Positions 35,546 through 46,456 of a stretch of 64,000 nt of DNA are shown piece by piece (position 1 is the first letter of the stretch; each line of letters starts with the position of its first letter). This DNA is from Halostreptopolyspora alba. GTDB lineage: Bacteria; Actinomycetota; Actinomycetes; Streptosporangiales; Streptosporangiaceae. The translations under genes were made by a program, and so were the position numbers. Below the pieces are notes generated by a model, which was not told the DNA's origin, searched no databases, and saw only the letters and a program-made list of their open reading frames with translations. The stretch lies in the NCBI GenBank assembly GCA_003725585.1, contig RJMB01000001.1, positions 124,001 through 188,000 of the forward strand. Direction: 5' to 3'.

Positions 35546-35974
35546 CTAATTTTCCTCGCGAACCAGTGTCGCACTACCGGGCTGGGCCTCGGAGTCGCTC
35601 ATCCCGATCTCCGAGACCCGCCAGGCGTCATCACCGATGTCGACGGTGTCGCCGAGGCTGAGCGTGTGCTCCTGCTCGCTGTCCTTGCCCTGGCTGACCC
35701 TGATCACCACGGCGGGCTCGTCACCCTCCTCGTCCGTGGTGAGCCGCACCGTCCCGACCGCGTCACCGCCGGTGCGCATCGTGTAGTCGACCCCCTCGGT
35801 CAGCTGCAGGCGGCCGTCGGAGGCGCCAACCACCTTCGCGTCGCTGGTGGGCGCTGGGTCGCTCTCCTCCTCGCCACCGCAGCCAACGACGCCGAACGCG
35901 AGACAGAGCCCGAGGGTGACGGCGGAGGCGCGTCGGGCGAGGTTCTGGATGACAGGGGATGTGGACACAGTCAT
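35546..35974 (-). CDS. Small lipoprotein
   Basis: The 142-residue protein has a signal peptide ending in the lipobox FGVVGC, then an acidic linker (GGEEESDPAPTSD) and a beta-rich domain of about 95 residues (TEGVDYTMRTGG; HTLSLGDTVDIGDDAWRVSEI). No family is recognised. It would be anchored on the outer face of the membrane. Confidence 0.75.
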   Translation of the reverse strand: MTVSTSPVIQNLARRASAVTLGLCLAFGVVGCGGEEESDPAPTSDAKVVGASDGRLQLTEGVDYTMRTGGDAVGTVRLTTDEEGDEPAVVIRVSQGKDSEQEHTLSLGDTVDIGDDAWRVSEIGMSDSEAQPGSATLVREEN

Positions 35975-36275
35975 TACCGCGGCTCTCCATAGCTCTCGAG
36001 TGTCGCCGAATAGGGCTGACCGGCGGATACGACCAGTCTCGCGCCACGCTGGCGTATGGCAACGACGGACACGCTGTTACGCGCCGGAATGGTCGCGGGG
36101 CGAGACCACCCGCCGTGCATTCTCCCATCACGCGGGCCACGCGAGGGCCGTCCGCGAGGCGGGCACCCACTACCGCCCCACACCCCCGGACCGCGTGGCG
36201 GTGGCGGTCGAACGGGTAGTGGGCGAGCGGGCGGCGACAACGAGGAAACGAGGATCCGAGCGCGAGGAGAGCCGA

Positions 36276-36833
36276 ATGCCGACATGGATCTGGTCCGGCG
36301 GAGCGCTGCTGGTCATCTGCGCGGTCTTCGTCGTATGGCGCCTCGTCCAGCTGACCAAGCAGCCGCGCACCTACTTCCGCGCCGGCAACGCCGATCCGAC
36401 ACGGGACGGGAACGCGATGGGGGAGCACGGCTCCCGGGCTCCGGAGTCGGTGCGCGAGTCGGTGACACCCGGCGCACTGGAGTCCACCGTCGACGAGGAG
36501 GCGGCCGAGTTCATCCAGGGGCCGCGCCACGACGCGCCGCCCATCACCGAAGGTGTCGACCGCGAGGTGGGCGGCCTCCTGGACGAGACACTGGGCGATC
36601 CCGAAACGCGGAACCCAACACCCACGGAGGGGCACCTTGGGCACGACGAGAGCGAGCCACACGAACGCGAACGGCGCCTGACCGCCGCGGCCGAACACCG
36701 CCGGGCCGCCGAGGAGCACCGCCGCGCCGCCGAAGCACTGACCCCCGAGGACGAGGAAAGGGGAGAGCGGGCACCCGCGGATCGGCCCGCCGACGGTCCC
36801 CAACAGCCACGCCACGGCCGGTGGCACCACTAG
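36276..36833 (+). CDS. Single-span membrane protein with charged helical tail
   Basis: The 185-residue protein has one N-terminal membrane helix (TWIWSGGALLVICAVFVVWRL) and a long hydrophilic tail. The tail ends with a heptad-like repeat (AAEHRRAAEEHRRAAEAL) that may form a coiled coil. GAGGAG precedes ATG 36276. It is the last gene of normal codon usage before the lanthipeptide island. Confidence 0.65.
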   Translation: MPTWIWSGGALLVICAVFVVWRLVQLTKQPRTYFRAGNADPTRDGNAMGEHGSRAPESVRESVTPGALESTVDEEAAEFIQGPRHDAPPITEGVDREVGGLLDETLGDPETRNPTPTEGHLGHDESEPHERERRLTAAAEHRRAAEEHRRAAEALTPEDEERGERAPADRPADGPQQPRHGRWHH

Positions 36834-37237
36834 GGTCTGCCCCTTCAGATTCTAAGATTCTGTGACGAATACATGATTGTTTTTATGGCCTGGTGTTCGA
36901 CGTGGAGATGCATGGTACCCAAACCGAACCTGTGGAGAAGAAACTGAGATGAACGAGGAATCCTCAACCAGGGCGACAGTCGTAGTTATCCATCATTGGC
37001 AGCAACCAGTGAGTCTGGGCCGAATCTCTGCTCAATAGTTCAACGCACTTTGCGGTGCGCGACTCCCAGCGCCGCATCCTGACCCCTCTGATAATCCTTG
37101 GGTCTGACTGACCCGCGTTCATTGGCGGCCTTCGTCCGACGAGTTCTAAGGCGTGTTTCCGCCCGCTGTAGGAATGGAAGGATCAGGGTGCTGCGGGAAA
37201 TAATCCTAGTCCTCAGTTAGGGTTGAAGACATGGCGT
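36834..37237. other. AT-richer, gene-poor flank of the lanthipeptide island
   Basis: The base composition falls abruptly at about 36840. No sizeable gene is supported. A 29-codon plus-strand frame (36949-37038, MNEESSTRATVVVIHHWQQP...) follows a GGAGAAG sequence, but it has no cysteine and no recognised family. On the minus strand, 37040-37130 reads an arginine-rich piece that may be a gene remnant. This looks like decayed, laterally acquired DNA. Confidence 0.45.
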
Positions 37238-39949
37238 TTAGAAGGAGTCCAGGGTAAGTAGGGAGGGAAGATCGTCTCCTCTGCTTGTGAGACGAAGTAG
37301 AACATATACGAATCCGGACGTACCTTGCATGCTTCCTAGATAGTTTGCGTCCGTTGGAATACGTGGATTCTGAGGTTGGGCTATCCATCTCTTGATCAAC
37401 TTCGTCCAGTCCATGGTAGGGATACGATTCGTGGTCCCCGAATTTGAACTTAGTGAGGCCAAGAGGTCGACCAGGGATCCCACGCCACAACACAAGCATC
37501 GCCCCTCTGCAAGTGAAGAGTTATCGAATAGCCATTGCAGCGTCGCTGTTGTCAAGGGGTGGACCTCGCCACTTCTCCGGTCTAAATAGACGAGAATCGC
37601 GGCGAGTCCTGCCGTCCCCCGGCACCAGCTGACCGATCCGTAATCTGCGGACCGTTGAGCTGTCCGTAGCAGAGTCCATCCTGCCTCGTGTAACTTCTCA
37701 ACCCAGACAGTGAAATCTGATGTGTAGCCGAGGTATTTGGCAGCTCGGGCCGCAGCGAAATATACTCCTACTGTGCCATGGGCCATGCCGAGCTGGCCAA
37801 GGTCCAGATTTGTTTTCTCGGTGGGGACCCACGGGCGGCTGATTCGAAAGTAGATGTCCTCAATAAGTTGGTCCGTGAGATCACAAACTCCATTTTCGGC
37901 GATAGCAACGCAGGCGAGGAGCGTGCCGGAAAGACCGCCTACCACGTCTGGTCGAGTAACTCGCGTAAGCCAGTGGATACTTCGAATAAGATGCTTTGAG
38001 TAGGCAGATTGCAATTCTGTACCCATGTTTTCGGGAAGTATCCTACTGGCAATGCTAAGAGCGTAAATATCCGAGGTAGCCCCGGTAAATCCGAACCATA
38101 TGTCCGGCTTGGGATTCCGGTCTATATATGAAAGAGTGTCGAGGGTCTGGGTGGCTCCAGTCAAAAATTTATTATCGCCAAGTACACGATAACATCCGGC
38201 ATACATGAGAAGTAGTCCTGATATGCCCGAGTACAGGCCCGTAGTTATCGGGGCCACGGTTGTATTCCCTGTTATAGGGCAGTGTGACGCCCCGATGAAA
38301 AGTGGATTCTCTGTTCCGACTGTGACATGGCGATCCATGCAGTCTTCCGCGTAACGATCGGCCTCCCTAAAAAGGAACCTGTCTAGTTCTTTTTTGTCAT
38401 CTGAGACACCGTTCATACTGGGAGGCGCCCCCGTATCCCTAATTGGGCCTCGAAGTGCTTTTTGGATGATCAATCGCTCTGTGTCGTAGGTATATTCATG
38501 GCCAGTGTGAAGTTTATTCAGAGCTCGATTATATGGGGTTTGGCCATTCATGTACCCAAGGAAACCGTCTGAGGAATCGGAAAGTTTGTTCGTCTCTGGA
38601 TCGAGGCGAAAGTAGGGTATATCACCACGAGCGAGATCGCTTATCTCGGACTCTATGATTGCATTTATTAATGCAGACGGTGACTGATGCCCCCAATAGC
38701 GAAGCTTCTCCAGGCAGGTTATCCGCTTTTCTGGAGAACGCATATATTCCGGGCGAACTGATTCCGTGAGAAGGTGTGAATAGTGTGCAGTTGGCCGTGC
38801 GACGTACCGAACAGGAGCACTTGCGATCCCTGTGGTACGAAGAAGGGAAGAGGGGCTTCCCAAAGTTTTGACAACCCTGTTAAGTGCGATTTGACCTTCG
38901 GCAACCCCTGATTCTATCGTGTCAAGGAGTTCAGTGGATGGATGTCCCTTATTGGCAAGTACAGTGAAGAGGTTTCGCATGGGTGCGATGGACCGCCAGT
39001 CACCGTAAGAGTTTTTAGTCCAATTAGCAATCGCTGAGGTGCGTAGTACCGTATCGAACGATTCATCATCCCCCTCGTCCTCATTTTCTTTGTTAATTGC
39101 GTTCGGGGCGGATGAAAGCAATGTTTCGCAATCGACGAGAACGGGGCCATCAGGTGAGATGATTAGATTTTCATCATGAATGTCGGTCGCACCTAAACGA
39201 GATAGTATAGTGATTAATGCGCTTATACTACGAAGTTTTTCTGTGGAAGCATTCGAAGGATCAGGGGTGCGTGTGTGTGGGATATATTGAACCCAGCCGT
39301 ACCCCGACCTCTCCATAACTTCATACGAAGGAAATCTAATTTCGCTGTTTGCTTCCAGAAGAAGTCGGCATGTTCTGTTCCAGGAAGCCTCGCCGCTGAC
39401 ATTTCTGGGTTTGTAAACGACTTTCCCGCCGCAGTCGAATCGACATATAAGTACTTGGTTCCCACGGGCGTGGGGATCAGAAACTCCTCCCTCTATATCA
39501 GTCAGCAAAGGCCGTATTTTCATTTTTTGCTGAAGTTCAGTAGCATCTCGCTCGCAGCGAAGAAGAAACTTCTTGTAGAAGTTTCTTAGGTCAGTCTTCC
39601 TCGCCTCCAGCAACTCACTCAATACAGGAAAAAACTCATAAGAGATCGAGGATTCAGGGTCTATTTCTCGTTTGATGAAGTTCGCTTTGAGTGAGTGAAA
39701 AACTGGATGCTTTGGCGCGCCATTTATTGGGTTTGTGTGAGTCTTTAAGAATGCCTTCCATGATTTTAAGTAACAAGCCCCGACGAGCATATCTATATCT
39801 CTAAATATGAGGCTTGCAATGCTTTTGTGTAGCCGATGACGGTCTTTTATTATGGGACTTCCATCAAATTCTTCAATTGCTTCTCGCGCTGTGAAGTTTG
39901 CTATTCTCTGGAGCGTTCCAGGTTCTCTGTCGGGATGAATGTATTTCAT
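37238..39949 (-). CDS. lanM: Class II lanthipeptide synthetase LanM (CCG-type)
   Basis: The 903-residue enzyme has a DUF4135 dehydratase domain (about 60-500) and a LanC-like cyclase (about 560-900). It dehydrates Ser/Thr of a precursor peptide and adds Cys thiols to form lanthionine rings. The dehydratase ATP-site residues are visible: Lys180 in VVYKPRNV, DIHDEN at 256-261 and VDCET at 272-276. The cyclase has the GMAHG histidine (His724) and zinc ligands Cys776 (SWCRG) and Cys820-Cys821 (LCCGVG). The usual motif is CHG; CCG is the three-cysteine site known from ProcM, a promiscuous enzyme. GAGG precedes the ATG. Third codon positions are AT-rich, unlike the flanking genes. The precursor gene is directly upstream. 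Confidence 0.93.
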   Translation of the reverse strand: MKYIHPDREPGTLQRIANFTAREAIEEFDGSPIIKDRHRLHKSIASLIFRDIDMLVGACYLKSWKAFLKTHTNPINGAPKHPVFHSLKANFIKREIDPESSISYEFFPVLSELLEARKTDLRNFYKKFLLRCERDATELQQKMKIRPLLTDIEGGVSDPHARGNQVLICRFDCGGKVVYKPRNVSGEASWNRTCRLLLEANSEIRFPSYEVMERSGYGWVQYIPHTRTPDPSNASTEKLRSISALITILSRLGATDIHDENLIISPDGPVLVDCETLLSSAPNAINKENEDEGDDESFDTVLRTSAIANWTKNSYGDWRSIAPMRNLFTVLANKGHPSTELLDTIESGVAEGQIALNRVVKTLGSPSSLLRTTGIASAPVRYVARPTAHYSHLLTESVRPEYMRSPEKRITCLEKLRYWGHQSPSALINAIIESEISDLARGDIPYFRLDPETNKLSDSSDGFLGYMNGQTPYNRALNKLHTGHEYTYDTERLIIQKALRGPIRDTGAPPSMNGVSDDKKELDRFLFREADRYAEDCMDRHVTVGTENPLFIGASHCPITGNTTVAPITTGLYSGISGLLLMYAGCYRVLGDNKFLTGATQTLDTLSYIDRNPKPDIWFGFTGATSDIYALSIASRILPENMGTELQSAYSKHLIRSIHWLTRVTRPDVVGGLSGTLLACVAIAENGVCDLTDQLIEDIYFRISRPWVPTEKTNLDLGQLGMAHGTVGVYFAAARAAKYLGYTSDFTVWVEKLHEAGWTLLRTAQRSADYGSVSWCRGTAGLAAILVYLDRRSGEVHPLTTATLQWLFDNSSLAEGRCLCCGVGSLVDLLASLSSNSGTTNRIPTMDWTKLIKRWIAQPQNPRIPTDANYLGSMQGTSGFVYVLLRLTSRGDDLPSLLTLDSF

Positions 39950-39963
39950 TGTAACCTCATAAA

Positions 39964-39990
39964 ACTGCTCGCGATTATCTCGCGAGCAGT
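39964..39990 (-). terminator. Hairpin between precursor and LanM genes (attenuator)
   Basis: An 11-bp perfect inverted repeat (ACTGCTCGCGA / TCGCGAGCAGT) with a 5-base loop lies in the 63-bp gap. On the minus strand it is followed by TTTTATGAGG, a short T tract and then the LanM ribosome binding site. It would act as a partial terminator or processing site that gives more precursor than synthetase transcript. Confidence 0.75.
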
Positions 39991-40012
39991 GAAGTAAGAT
40001 TTGTGGCTATTT

Positions 40013-40171
40013 CTAGCAGCTACAGCGGCTATCCGCAGTGTCGTTCGGGGTTACTAGGTCGTGACTCAACGGTGTAATTTCTTCGGGTCGAATTTCTTGA
40101 TAATTGGTCTCAAGGTCAGCCTCGAGGGCTTCTTTTTCAGTGGAGCGAGAATCGAAGCTAATCTGTTTCAT
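40013..40171 (-). CDS. lanA: Lanthipeptide precursor peptide
   Basis: A 52-codon gene lies 63 bp upstream of lanM on the same strand, with AGGA five bases before its ATG. The product starts MKQISFDSRSTEKEALEADL, an acidic, leader-like part with 9 Glu/Asp in the first 31 residues, and ends LVTPNDTADSRCSC. The only cysteines are Cys50 and Cys52. Thr41, Thr45, Ser48 and Ser51 (with Thr33 and Ser36) are available for dehydration. No double-glycine cleavage site is present, so the leader-core border cannot be fixed. Size, acidity, the Cys-bearing C-terminus and the position next to lanM identify it as the substrate. Confidence 0.85.
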   Translation of the reverse strand: MKQISFDSRSTEKEALEADLETNYQEIRPEEITPLSHDLVTPNDTADSRCSC

Positions 40172-40206
40172 GATAGTCCTAAGATAGTAGTAGCAAGGGC
40201 GGTAAT

Positions 40207-40235
40207 AGATTATTTCGGGAAGCTTTGGATGTCAA
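40207..40235 (-). promoter_or_regulatory. Promoter of the lanA-lanM unit
   Basis: The minus strand reads TTGACA (40235-40230), a 17-base spacer and TAATCT (40212-40207). This is a nearly consensus vegetative-type promoter, placing the transcription start at about 40200, some 30 bases before the precursor ATG. The end of the insertion element is 18 bp beyond the -35 box, so the promoter has been left intact. Confidence 0.75.
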
Positions 40236-40252
40236 TACGATTATATGGCTAT

Positions 40253-41114
40253 GAGCTCATCTCAAATCCCTGTGAGTCTGTCCAATCCCTGGCATGATCA
40301 CGTGTCGTGAGCGATGTGTTGCCCGATGGGCTGTGGGAGATCGTCCAACCACTGCTGTCCCCTCCACCGAAGACCGGCCGACCTCGCGTGGACCAGCGTG
40401 CGGTGCTGACCACTGTGCTGTTCGTCCAGGCCTTGGGCTGTTCCTGGGAGACGGCCGACGGCCTGTTCGGCGTCACACGCGCCACCGCGCCCACCGCTGG
40501 TTCCAGACCTGGACCGAGACGGGCCTGTGGCCCCGCATCCACCAGGCCGTGCTGGACGAGCTGGGCAGACGCGCGCTGCTGGACTGGTCCCGCGCCACTG
40601 TCGACTCGCAGTCGATCCGCGCTAAAAGAGGGGGAGAAGACCGGGCCAAACCCTACTGATCGCGGCAAACCCGGATCCAAGCTCCACCTGCCTGTGCGGC
40701 AACCAGGGACTCCCGCTGACCTGCGCGATATCCGCAGCCAACGTCAACGACGGCGAAGCACTCGAACCCCTGGTGCGAGGAATCCCCGCAGTGCGCTCTC
40801 GCCGCGGCCCCCGCAGGCGTCGCCCGGCCAAGCTCCACGGCGACAAGGCCTACCACTCCCGTGACCGGCGCCGCTGGCTGCGTGAACGCCAGGTCGCGGT
40901 ACGCATCGCCCGTCCCGGGATCGAGCCCTCACAGCGCCTGGGCCGGCACCGGTACAAGGTCGAGCGCTCCATCGCCTGGTTGGGCTCCTACCGGAGACTG
41001 ACCGTGCGCTGGGAGCGTAAATCCTCCACCTTCCTGGCCATGCTCGGCATCGCCTGCATTCTCATCTGCTACAAGCACCTGACCAAACACGCCGAAGACT
41101 TTTGAGATGAGCTC
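40253..41114 (+). mobile_element. IS5-family insertion sequence (degenerate)
   Basis: The element is 862 bp long and bounded by the inverted repeat GAGCTCATCTCAAA (40253-40266 and the reverse complement at 41101-41114). Between the ends is a single IS5/IS427-type transposase gene with frameshifts. Target duplication is not obvious; a TA near each end is possible. It separates the lanthipeptide island from leuS. Confidence 0.8.
40307..41105 (+). pseudogene. Frameshifted IS5-family transposase
   Basis: The protein can be followed through three reading frames: VLPDGLWEIVQPLLSPPPKT first, then TETGLWPRIHQAVLDELG with DWSRATVDSQSIRAKRGG, then TGPNPTDRGKPGSKLHL and finally LHGDKAYHSRDRRRWLRERQ to the end. 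Shifts lie near 40490, 40635 and 40695. IS427-type elements can use one programmed frameshift, but three breaks indicate an inactive gene. Confidence 0.8.
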
Positions 41115-41335
41115 TAATGTATTGCTTTTTGCTCCAAGTGTGGGGTGGCATGGATGGGTTCCACCGCGTCAAGAACGGGGTCACAGTGGGGTGGGGAGGC
41201 ACGCTAACCTTGAGGCACAGTCGTCCGGATGGCACTGGCCACCGGCGTACCGACCCGTCCACGGGCGCAGGCGCGGAACGGCGAGCAGGCCCCGCGAACT
41301 GCCCCGAGCGCGACCCCGTAGAGGACGATCAGGCG

Positions 41336-43834
<2,499 letters not shown>

Positions 43835-43841
43835 CGCCGGG

Positions 43842-44486
43842 ATGATGGCGCGAATCGAGCGGGCGCTGCCCGCCTGGGCGCCACCCTGGGTCGGGCGCGC
43901 GGTACTCGCCACCGTGGCCGTGGTCGCCATCGTCGTGGTCTCCGTCACCGTCGGGCTCGGGGTGGCGGCCAACGGCCCCGCGGTCGAGGCCGCGCCCGAG
44001 GACACCTACGCCTCCGCGCCCGGATGCGACACCGTCCCCACCGACACGGTCGAGTCCGCGGTTCCCGAAGCCCGGCTGGACGCCAGCGAGCGGGGACCCC
44101 TCCCCGCCGGTGACGGGTCCACCTGCGTGTGGACCTCGGTCGACTCCGCGGACGAGGCGCCCCGGGTACTGCACGTCGACTTCACGGCGAGCTTCACCGA
44201 CGACGCCGAGGACGTGAGCGGCGCCGCGCTCGCCACCGAGCGGGTGGAGCAGCTGAGCTCCACCGAGAACGGCGACGGTGGAAGCGTCCCGTCACTGGGG
44301 GAGAGCGCCCTGGTACGGAAGGCCACACCGGATGGGGCAACCGCGGAGGTCGCGTTCGTGCGGGACAACCTGGCGGTCCGGGTGCTCTACGGCGGCGACG
44401 CCGACTCCGGGGGGTCACAACTGACCTTCGACGACGCCCGCGAGGGCGCGGTCTCGGTCGCCGAGCGACTCGCCGAGGACTTGTAG
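43842..44486 (+). CDS. Exported/membrane-anchored hypothetical protein (paralogue 1)
   Basis: The 214-residue protein has one membrane helix (about residues 22-45) and an acidic extracytoplasmic domain with a conserved cysteine pair (SAPGCDTVPTDTVESAVPEA; GSTCVWTS). It starts 7 bp after leuS and is probably cotranscribed. The domain layout (Cys near the start, Cys-x-Trp, then a ~120-residue beta domain) is repeated in the next gene. Confidence 0.8.
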   Translation: MMARIERALPAWAPPWVGRAVLATVAVVAIVVVSVTVGLGVAANGPAVEAAPEDTYASAPGCDTVPTDTVESAVPEARLDASERGPLPAGDGSTCVWTSVDSADEAPRVLHVDFTASFTDDAEDVSGAALATERVEQLSSTENGDGGSVPSLGESALVRKATPDGATAEVAFVRDNLAVRVLYGGDADSGGSQLTFDDAREGAVSVAERLAEDL

Positions 44487-44581
44487 GGCGACGCGAGCCG
44501 CACCGGCGACGGCCGTGTCCGGCCGGTAGCGTGGACCCACCTTCCGGCACGAGGCGTACGTAGACAATGGGGAGGCGTCCC

Positions 44582-45367
44582 ATGGCCCACCCGCCCTCCG
44601 GTGGCCCTCCGCACCCACCGTCCGACCCCCACGGCGGGCCGCCGCGGTACCCGCGCCAGCCTCCCCCACCACAGCAGCGACCCCCACATGTGCCCCAGTG
44701 GGCCCCGCACCCCACCTCTGGGGGGTGGGACCACCCCGGCGACCCGCCCGCCCCCACCCAGAACCGCGGTTGCGCAGTCGCGGCGGTGTCCGCCCTGGCC
44801 GCGGCCGTCCTGGTGCTGATGGTGGGGGGAGTGTGGGGCATCATCAGGCTCAGCGAGGCCGGCGGCGAGTACGAGGCGGCCCCCGACTGCGAGGTCGCGC
44901 GAACCTCGACCCTGGAGAGTCTCGTCAGTGACCACGAAACCGAGATCGAGCAGCCGATCGATGGGCTCGCCGAGGACTGGCGCGAGGGGTACGAGTGCCG
45001 GTGGGTCACCCCCGAGGACGCCACGGAAACCCCCTCCGCGGCCCGCGTGGTGATGGTGCACAACTCCAACCACTCCGGTGGCGACGCCGAGGAGGAGGCC
45101 GCCGGCGCCCTGCGGGCCGCGGCCGACGGCAACTCCGCCGAGACGGTCGAGGACCTCGGCGACACGGCGCTCGCCTGGAGCGAGACCGAGTCCGGCTTCG
45201 ACTGGGGGTGCGTGGGGGTCCAGCTGTCCAACCTGTTCGTGATGTCGTGCTACACGGCCGCGGCCGACTTCCAGGCCAGTGAGTCGATCCCGGCGGACGA
45301 GTCGGTCGCGGGAGCCGAGAAGCTCGCGCGCGACATCACCCAGCGCATCGAGGACGGCGAGTTCTGA
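44582..45367 (+). CDS. Proline-rich membrane-anchored hypothetical protein (paralogue 2)
   Basis: The 261-residue protein has a 60-residue proline- and histidine-rich cytoplasmic stretch, one membrane helix (about 65-88) and an extracytoplasmic domain. That domain shares the cysteine and tryptophan pattern with the previous gene (PDCEVARTSTLESLV; YECRWVTPED). The two genes look like tandem paralogues. GGGGAGG precedes ATG 44582. The function is unknown. Confidence 0.8.
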   Translation: MAHPPSGGPPHPPSDPHGGPPRYPRQPPPPQQRPPHVPQWAPHPTSGGWDHPGDPPAPTQNRGCAVAAVSALAAAVLVLMVGGVWGIIRLSEAGGEYEAAPDCEVARTSTLESLVSDHETEIEQPIDGLAEDWREGYECRWVTPEDATETPSAARVVMVHNSNHSGGDAEEEAAGALRAAADGNSAETVEDLGDTALAWSETESGFDWGCVGVQLSNLFVMSCYTAAADFQASESIPADESVAGAEKLARDITQRIEDGEF

Positions 45368-45388
45368 CGGCACCTCGGCCGTGGGCCC

Positions 45389-46456
45389 TCACACCACCGT
45401 GTCGAGGAACTCCCGCACGGCCGGGGCCACCTCGTCGGAGAACGGGCGTTCGCTGTCGAGCACAGCGGCGCCGGGGGTGCCCTCGTACTCCCGGAACACG
45501 TGGTCCGCGTCCTCGATGTCCACCCGCGTGCCGTCGTCCAGACCACCCATGAGCCGTTCGATGTCGCGCCCGGGGATCTGGGAGTCGGCCGTGCCCCACA
45601 GGACCAGCGTCTCGGTGTCCTCAGGGAGGTCGTCCGCCAGACGTTGGGGGTCCATGTCGTCGATGCGACGCAGGAACGGTGCGACCCGCGGCTCGAACAA
45701 CCCCTCCAGCTCGGGGGAGAGGTCCTCGGGCAGCGGCTCGTCGGCGCGGATCCGCGAGATCCCGTATCTGGTGTCCGAGAGCACCTGGGTGGCCCGCTCC
45801 GCGTCGAACTCGCCCGCGCTCTCGGCCTTGCGCACCTGCTCGGTCACCTGCCGGTCGATGGTGTCGAGGTAGCGCTCACCCGGTGGGGCGGCGAGCAGCA
45901 GCCCGATCGGGGGTGAGTCCTGGACCACACGGGGCGTGCGAAGCGCGAAGAGCGCGCCCTCACTGTGCCCGAGCACCAGCAGCCGGTCGGGGTCCACCCC
46001 GGGCTCTCCGGCGAGTTTCCCGTAGGCGGCGACGACGCCGTTCTCGAAGTCCTCGTATCGGACGCGGTCGTCCTCGTCGCGGCCGGCCATGCCGGTCTCC
46101 CCCGACCCCAGCTTGTCGTAGCGCAACGAGGCGATCCCGGCCTCGGAGAGCACCTCGGCGAAGTTGCGGTTGGTGTTCGCGTCCGGACGGAGCGGGCTGT
46201 TGCCGTCGCGGTCGGTGGGGCCACTTCCGGAGATGATCAACGCCCCGGGCACCGGCTCGTCGGCGTCCTCGGGCAGGGTGAGGGTGCCGTAGCGGGTCTC
46301 GTTTCCGACCTCGAACTCGACACTGTGTTCCTCGCCGCTGATCTCCGTATCCGTGGGGGTGGCTCCGTCCGTGTCGCCGCAGGCGGTGGCGAGTGTCAGC
46401 GCTCCGGCGGCCGCCAGGACACCGGCCGTCCGGACCGGGGGGTGACGGAAGGGCAT
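45389..46456 (-). CDS. Alpha/beta-hydrolase lipoprotein
   Basis: The 355-residue protein starts with a lipoprotein signal ending in LTLATAC and has an alpha/beta-hydrolase domain of the S9/dienelactone-like type. It shows the oxyanion motif ISGSGPTDRDGN and the nucleophile elbow VLGHSEGALFAL, with acid and His near WGTADSQIPG and DADHVFREY. It would be a surface-anchored esterase or peptidase. The ATG at 46456 gives a normal signal peptide; the upstream extension is arginine-rich and not coding. Confidence 0.88.
   Translation of the reverse strand: MPFRHPPVRTAGVLAAAGALTLATACGDTDGATPTDTEISGEEHSVEFEVGNETRYGTLTLPEDADEPVPGALIISGSGPTDRDGNSPLRPDANTNRNFAEVLSEAGIASLRYDKLGSGETGMAGRDEDDRVRYEDFENGVVAAYGKLAGEPGVDPDRLLVLGHSEGALFALRTPRVVQDSPPIGLLLAAPPGERYLDTIDRQVTEQVRKAESAGEFDAERATQVLSDTRYGISRIRADEPLPEDLSPELEGLFEPRVAPFLRRIDDMDPQRLADDLPEDTETLVLWGTADSQIPGRDIERLMGGLDDGTRVDIEDADHVFREYEGTPGAAVLDSERPFSDEVAPAVREFLDTVV

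Noticed and set aside
36949..37038. 29-codon frame as a second lanthipeptide precursor
   Set aside because: It contains no cysteine, lies on the opposite strand far from lanM's start and resembles no precursor leader.
41115..41335. Possible T-box or leader peptide before leuS
   Set aside because: No T-box sequence, specifier stem or run of leucine codons was recognised, and the IS end truncates the region.
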